Part shown: in pieces, positions 62,108 to 64,000 of the stretch | Numbering within the stretch: position 1 is the stretch's first letter | Layout: each line of letters begins with the position of its first letter | NCBI RefSeq assembly: GCF_002234615.1 | Contig: NZ_NMQW01000002.1 | Location: 124,001-188,000, forward strand | DNA length: 64,000 nt | Direction: 5' to 3' | From: Paenibacillus rigui | Lineage (GTDB): Bacteria; Bacillota; Bacilli; Paenibacillales; NBRC-103111 | Translations under genes and position numbers: made by a program | The notes under the pieces: model-generated | Told to the model about the DNA's origin: nothing | Databases searched by the model: none | Seen by the model: the letters and a program-made list of their open reading frames with translations, nothing else

Positions 62108-62923
62108 TCACTTGACGGCGCCATCTGTTAACCCTGCGACGAACTGCTTTTGCAGCAGCAGGAAGACCGCGAGCACCGGCAGCACCACCAGAAGCGCGGC
62201 AGCGGAAGCCGCGTTCAGATCAGATGAATATTCGCTGAAGAAGCCCGCGATCGATAGGGTTACCGTGCGCAGCTCCGGCTTTTGCAGAAAATAGAGCGCG
62301 AAATGGTAATTGTTCCACGCTCCCAACCCCTTCAGAATGAGCACGGTAGCCGTAACAGGCCGCAGTTGAGGCAGCACGACCCGGAGGAAGGCGCCCAACG
62401 CGCTGCAGCCGTCTACGATGGCAGCCTCGTCCAGCTCCTTCGGCACAGCCTTGATAAAGTTCACATACAAAAAGATGGCCAGCGGCAGGCTGTTTGTGGT
62501 CAGTACCAAAATAATACCCCAATAGGTATTGATCCCCCCCAGCTGATTCATCACCGCGTACAGCGGCACGATGACGCTGAGTGATGGAATCATCATCACC
62601 GCCAGAATCGCATTCATTGCCATGGTGCTCATACGGGATCGGATACGCGCGATCGGGTAAGCGGCAATGGCGCTGACGGCCACCACCAGCAGCGCGGTAA
62701 CCGCCGTGATGAGCAATGTATTGGCAAACGCCCGGGGCAGCCCACCCGCATCCCAGGCGAACCGGAAATGCTCCAGGGTTGGCGCCTTCGGCAGCAGCCA
62801 CCGGGACGACAGATCGTGGGCTGGCTTCAGCGCCACAGTCAGAGCAATATACAGCGGCACGGCGTGGAGGGCCCCAATGGCGATCCCAAGGAGCGTGAGC
62901 AGAAATTTGCGAGCGGACAGCAT
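62108..62923 (-). CDS. Carbohydrate ABC transporter permease (MalG/UgpE type)
   Basis: Six-helix membrane subunit, 271 residues, with YVNFIKAVPKELDEAAIVDGCSALGAFLRVVLPQLRPV as the EAA loop and a C-terminal FVAGLTDGAVK, both typical. It begins directly after the stop of the upstream permease (TAG-ATG). Confidence 0.93.
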   Translation of the reverse strand: MLSARKFLLTLLGIAIGALHAVPLYIALTVALKPAHDLSSRWLLPKAPTLEHFRFAWDAGGLPRAFANTLLITAVTALLVVAVSAIAAYPIARIRSRMSTMAMNAILAVMMIPSLSVIVPLYAVMNQLGGINTYWGIILVLTTNSLPLAIFLYVNFIKAVPKELDEAAIVDGCSALGAFLRVVLPQLRPVTATVLILKGLGAWNNYHFALYFLQKPELRTVTLSIAGFFSEYSSDLNAASAAALLVVLPVLAVFLLLQKQFVAGLTDGAVK

Positions 62924-63844
62924 CTACGTCTCTTCCCCCTTTCGCCATGCCATCCGGTTGGTGAACAAGGTAATGGACAGAATCAGCACAAATAATGCGA
63001 TGCCGAGCGACGCCGAATAGCCGGCATTCTGATTGCCGAAATACAGGTAGTTAATCAGTGTCGGAATGGAGTGGCTGCTGAAGCCGGGCCCACCGTTGGT
63101 CAGCGCCATGATGACATCGAACAGCTGCAGCCCCCCTATCAGTTTCAGAATCACCGTAGAAAGAATGGCCGGGGCCAACAGCGGAAGCGTGATGTGGACG
63201 AACCTCCTCCACAGGGTCGCGCCGTCGATAGCGGCCGCCTCGTAATAGGCGGTGGGGATGGATTGCAAGCCGGCTAAATAGATGACCATCGCCTGACCCA
63301 CGTATTGCATGGACGAGATGAACAGGATAAGACCCACCGCCCGTGGCCCTTCCGCCAGCCAGTCCACAGGCGTTCCGCCGAACAGCTCCAGCGCATCGTT
63401 CAAGGCTCCCCCATCGTATTGCATCAGAAAATACCAGATGTAGCCAAGGATCAGACCCGAGACCAGGACGGGCAAATAGATCACGGCGCGGACCCACCCG
63501 CGCCCCGGGAATTTCTGATTCAGGAGCAGCGCATAGAGCAGCCCCCATACATTCTGCACGGCGGCTCCCGCCAAGCCGTATATCAGGGTGTTGCGCAGCG
63601 CCGTTGCAACCCGGGTGTCCTGGAACAGCCGGACATAATTGTCCAAGCCGACATAACGGTACGTCTGGGAGAAGCCGTTCCAATCGGTGAAAGAAAGCCG
63701 GACGCCCTGGAGCAGCGGGTAAAACTCAAACACGGCAAAGAGGACAAATGCCGGCAAGCAAAGGAGATACAGACGATGGCGGTGCAGCTCCAGCACCACC
63801 CGTCCCCTGCCCCTGGACGCACCAACCGACTCCGGGCGGATCAT
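62924..63844 (-). CDS. Carbohydrate ABC transporter permease (MalF/UgpA type)
   Basis: Six-helix membrane subunit, about 306 residues. LYLLCLPAFVLFAVFEFYPLLQGVRLSFTDWNG and the EAA loop YYEAAAIDGATLWRRFVHITLPLLAP are diagnostic. ATG at 63844 overlaps the stop of the binding protein gene by four bases (ATGA), so translation is coupled; upstream in-frame codons are antisense to no gene but belong to the preceding one. Confidence 0.92.
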   Translation of the reverse strand: MIRPESVGASRGRGRVVLELHRHRLYLLCLPAFVLFAVFEFYPLLQGVRLSFTDWNGFSQTYRYVGLDNYVRLFQDTRVATALRNTLIYGLAGAAVQNVWGLLYALLLNQKFPGRGWVRAVIYLPVLVSGLILGYIWYFLMQYDGGALNDALELFGGTPVDWLAEGPRAVGLILFISSMQYVGQAMVIYLAGLQSIPTAYYEAAAIDGATLWRRFVHITLPLLAPAILSTVILKLIGGLQLFDVIMALTNGGPGFSSHSIPTLINYLYFGNQNAGYSASLGIALFVLILSITLFTNRMAWRKGEET

Positions 63845-64000
63845 CGGGCCGCAGCGGAGCGCAGGCGGTCGTAGTCCTGCTTCATGGTTTTCGATACGTC
63901 CTTGGCGCTCATACCGGACAGCATGCTTGTCCCGACGCTTTTCATCGTGTTCCACATGCCGTTAGGCAAATATTGCCTGTCAAAATGGTTCGTTACGGAT
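63841..64000 (-). CDS. Sugar ABC solute-binding protein, C-terminal end (partial)
   Basis: The minus-strand frame ending with TGA at 63841 reads 53 codons to the window edge: HFDRQYLPNGMWNTMK, then SMLSGMSAKDVSKTM and YDRLRSAAAR. This is the typical end of a family 1 binding protein (last helix KTMKQDYDRL). The N-terminus is outside the window. It is the first visible gene of the permease operon. Confidence 0.85.
   Translation of the reverse strand, partial: SVTNHFDRQYLPNGMWNTMKSVGTSMLSGMSAKDVSKTMKQDYDRLRSAAAR

Overview
The window looks like a chromosomal segment of a moderate-GC, spore-forming Firmicute close to Paenibacillus. The supporting genes are a Spo0E-like phosphatase, a YpdA-type bacillithiol enzyme, a FloT/NfeD pair, a YesM/YesN two-component pair beside Lpl-type sugar ABC genes, copper-amine-oxidase-N surface proteins, CymR- and Zur-type operators, a T-box fragment and strong AGGAGG ribosome binding sites. 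No rRNA, tRNA, CRISPR array, prophage or intact transposase gene was seen. All assignments come from reading the sequence; no database was searched.

Layout. 0-6.2 kb: an SDR oxidoreductase, uridine kinase, a 2-oxoacid:ferredoxin oxidoreductase made as two fusion proteins behind a cre-like site, and a zinc-ribbon NUDIX hydrolase. 6.4-14.4 kb: flotillin with NfeD, a phosphodiester glycosidase, FucU mutarotase, a methyltransferase, YpdA, an orphan PhnC ATPase and a lipoprotein polysaccharide deacetylase. 14.4-21.6 kb: two tandem secreted paralogues of exactly 602 residues, small sporulation-type genes, an M20 amidohydrolase and a Rieske oxygenase. 22-24.4 kb: a polar amino acid ABC transporter with a stem-I-less T-box fragment behind its last gene.

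24.8-34.6 kb is a sulfur and zinc region: an MFS transporter, ssuE, yezD and a complete sulfate ABC operon, then cobW-zur with a Zur-like box. CymR-like boxes precede yezD and the sulfate operon. A 14-base CCGG-loop-CCGG motif recurs three times, near the MFS, ssuE and sulfate genes. 34.7-40.5 kb: a barrel-like protein, hemolysin III, a GT-D-like protein and topoisomerase III. 40.5-47.1 kb: a Lpl/Yte-type sugar ABC transporter with its own two-component system. 47.3-54 kb: HelD, a D-2-hydroxyacid dehydrogenase with LarE, a PAS-GGDEF-EAL protein and a frameshifted glutathione peroxidase. 54.2-57.3 kb: a MoxR ATPase/VWA pair (RavA-ViaA type). 57.5-64 kb: a membrane protein, a DinB-like protein, a VOC protein, MarR, a secreted DJ-1/PfpI protein, a 2H phosphoesterase and the end of a sugar ABC operon cut by the window edge.

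The most notable non-coding finding is a pair of ~171-bp non-autonomous elements with 15-bp terminal inverted repeats and target-site duplications. One copy split a stop codon shared by two convergent genes while leaving each with a stop; the other rewrote the C-terminus of a gene. A second ~125-bp dispersed repeat and a 3 x 40-bp hairpin tandem repeat inside the sulfate operon are also present.
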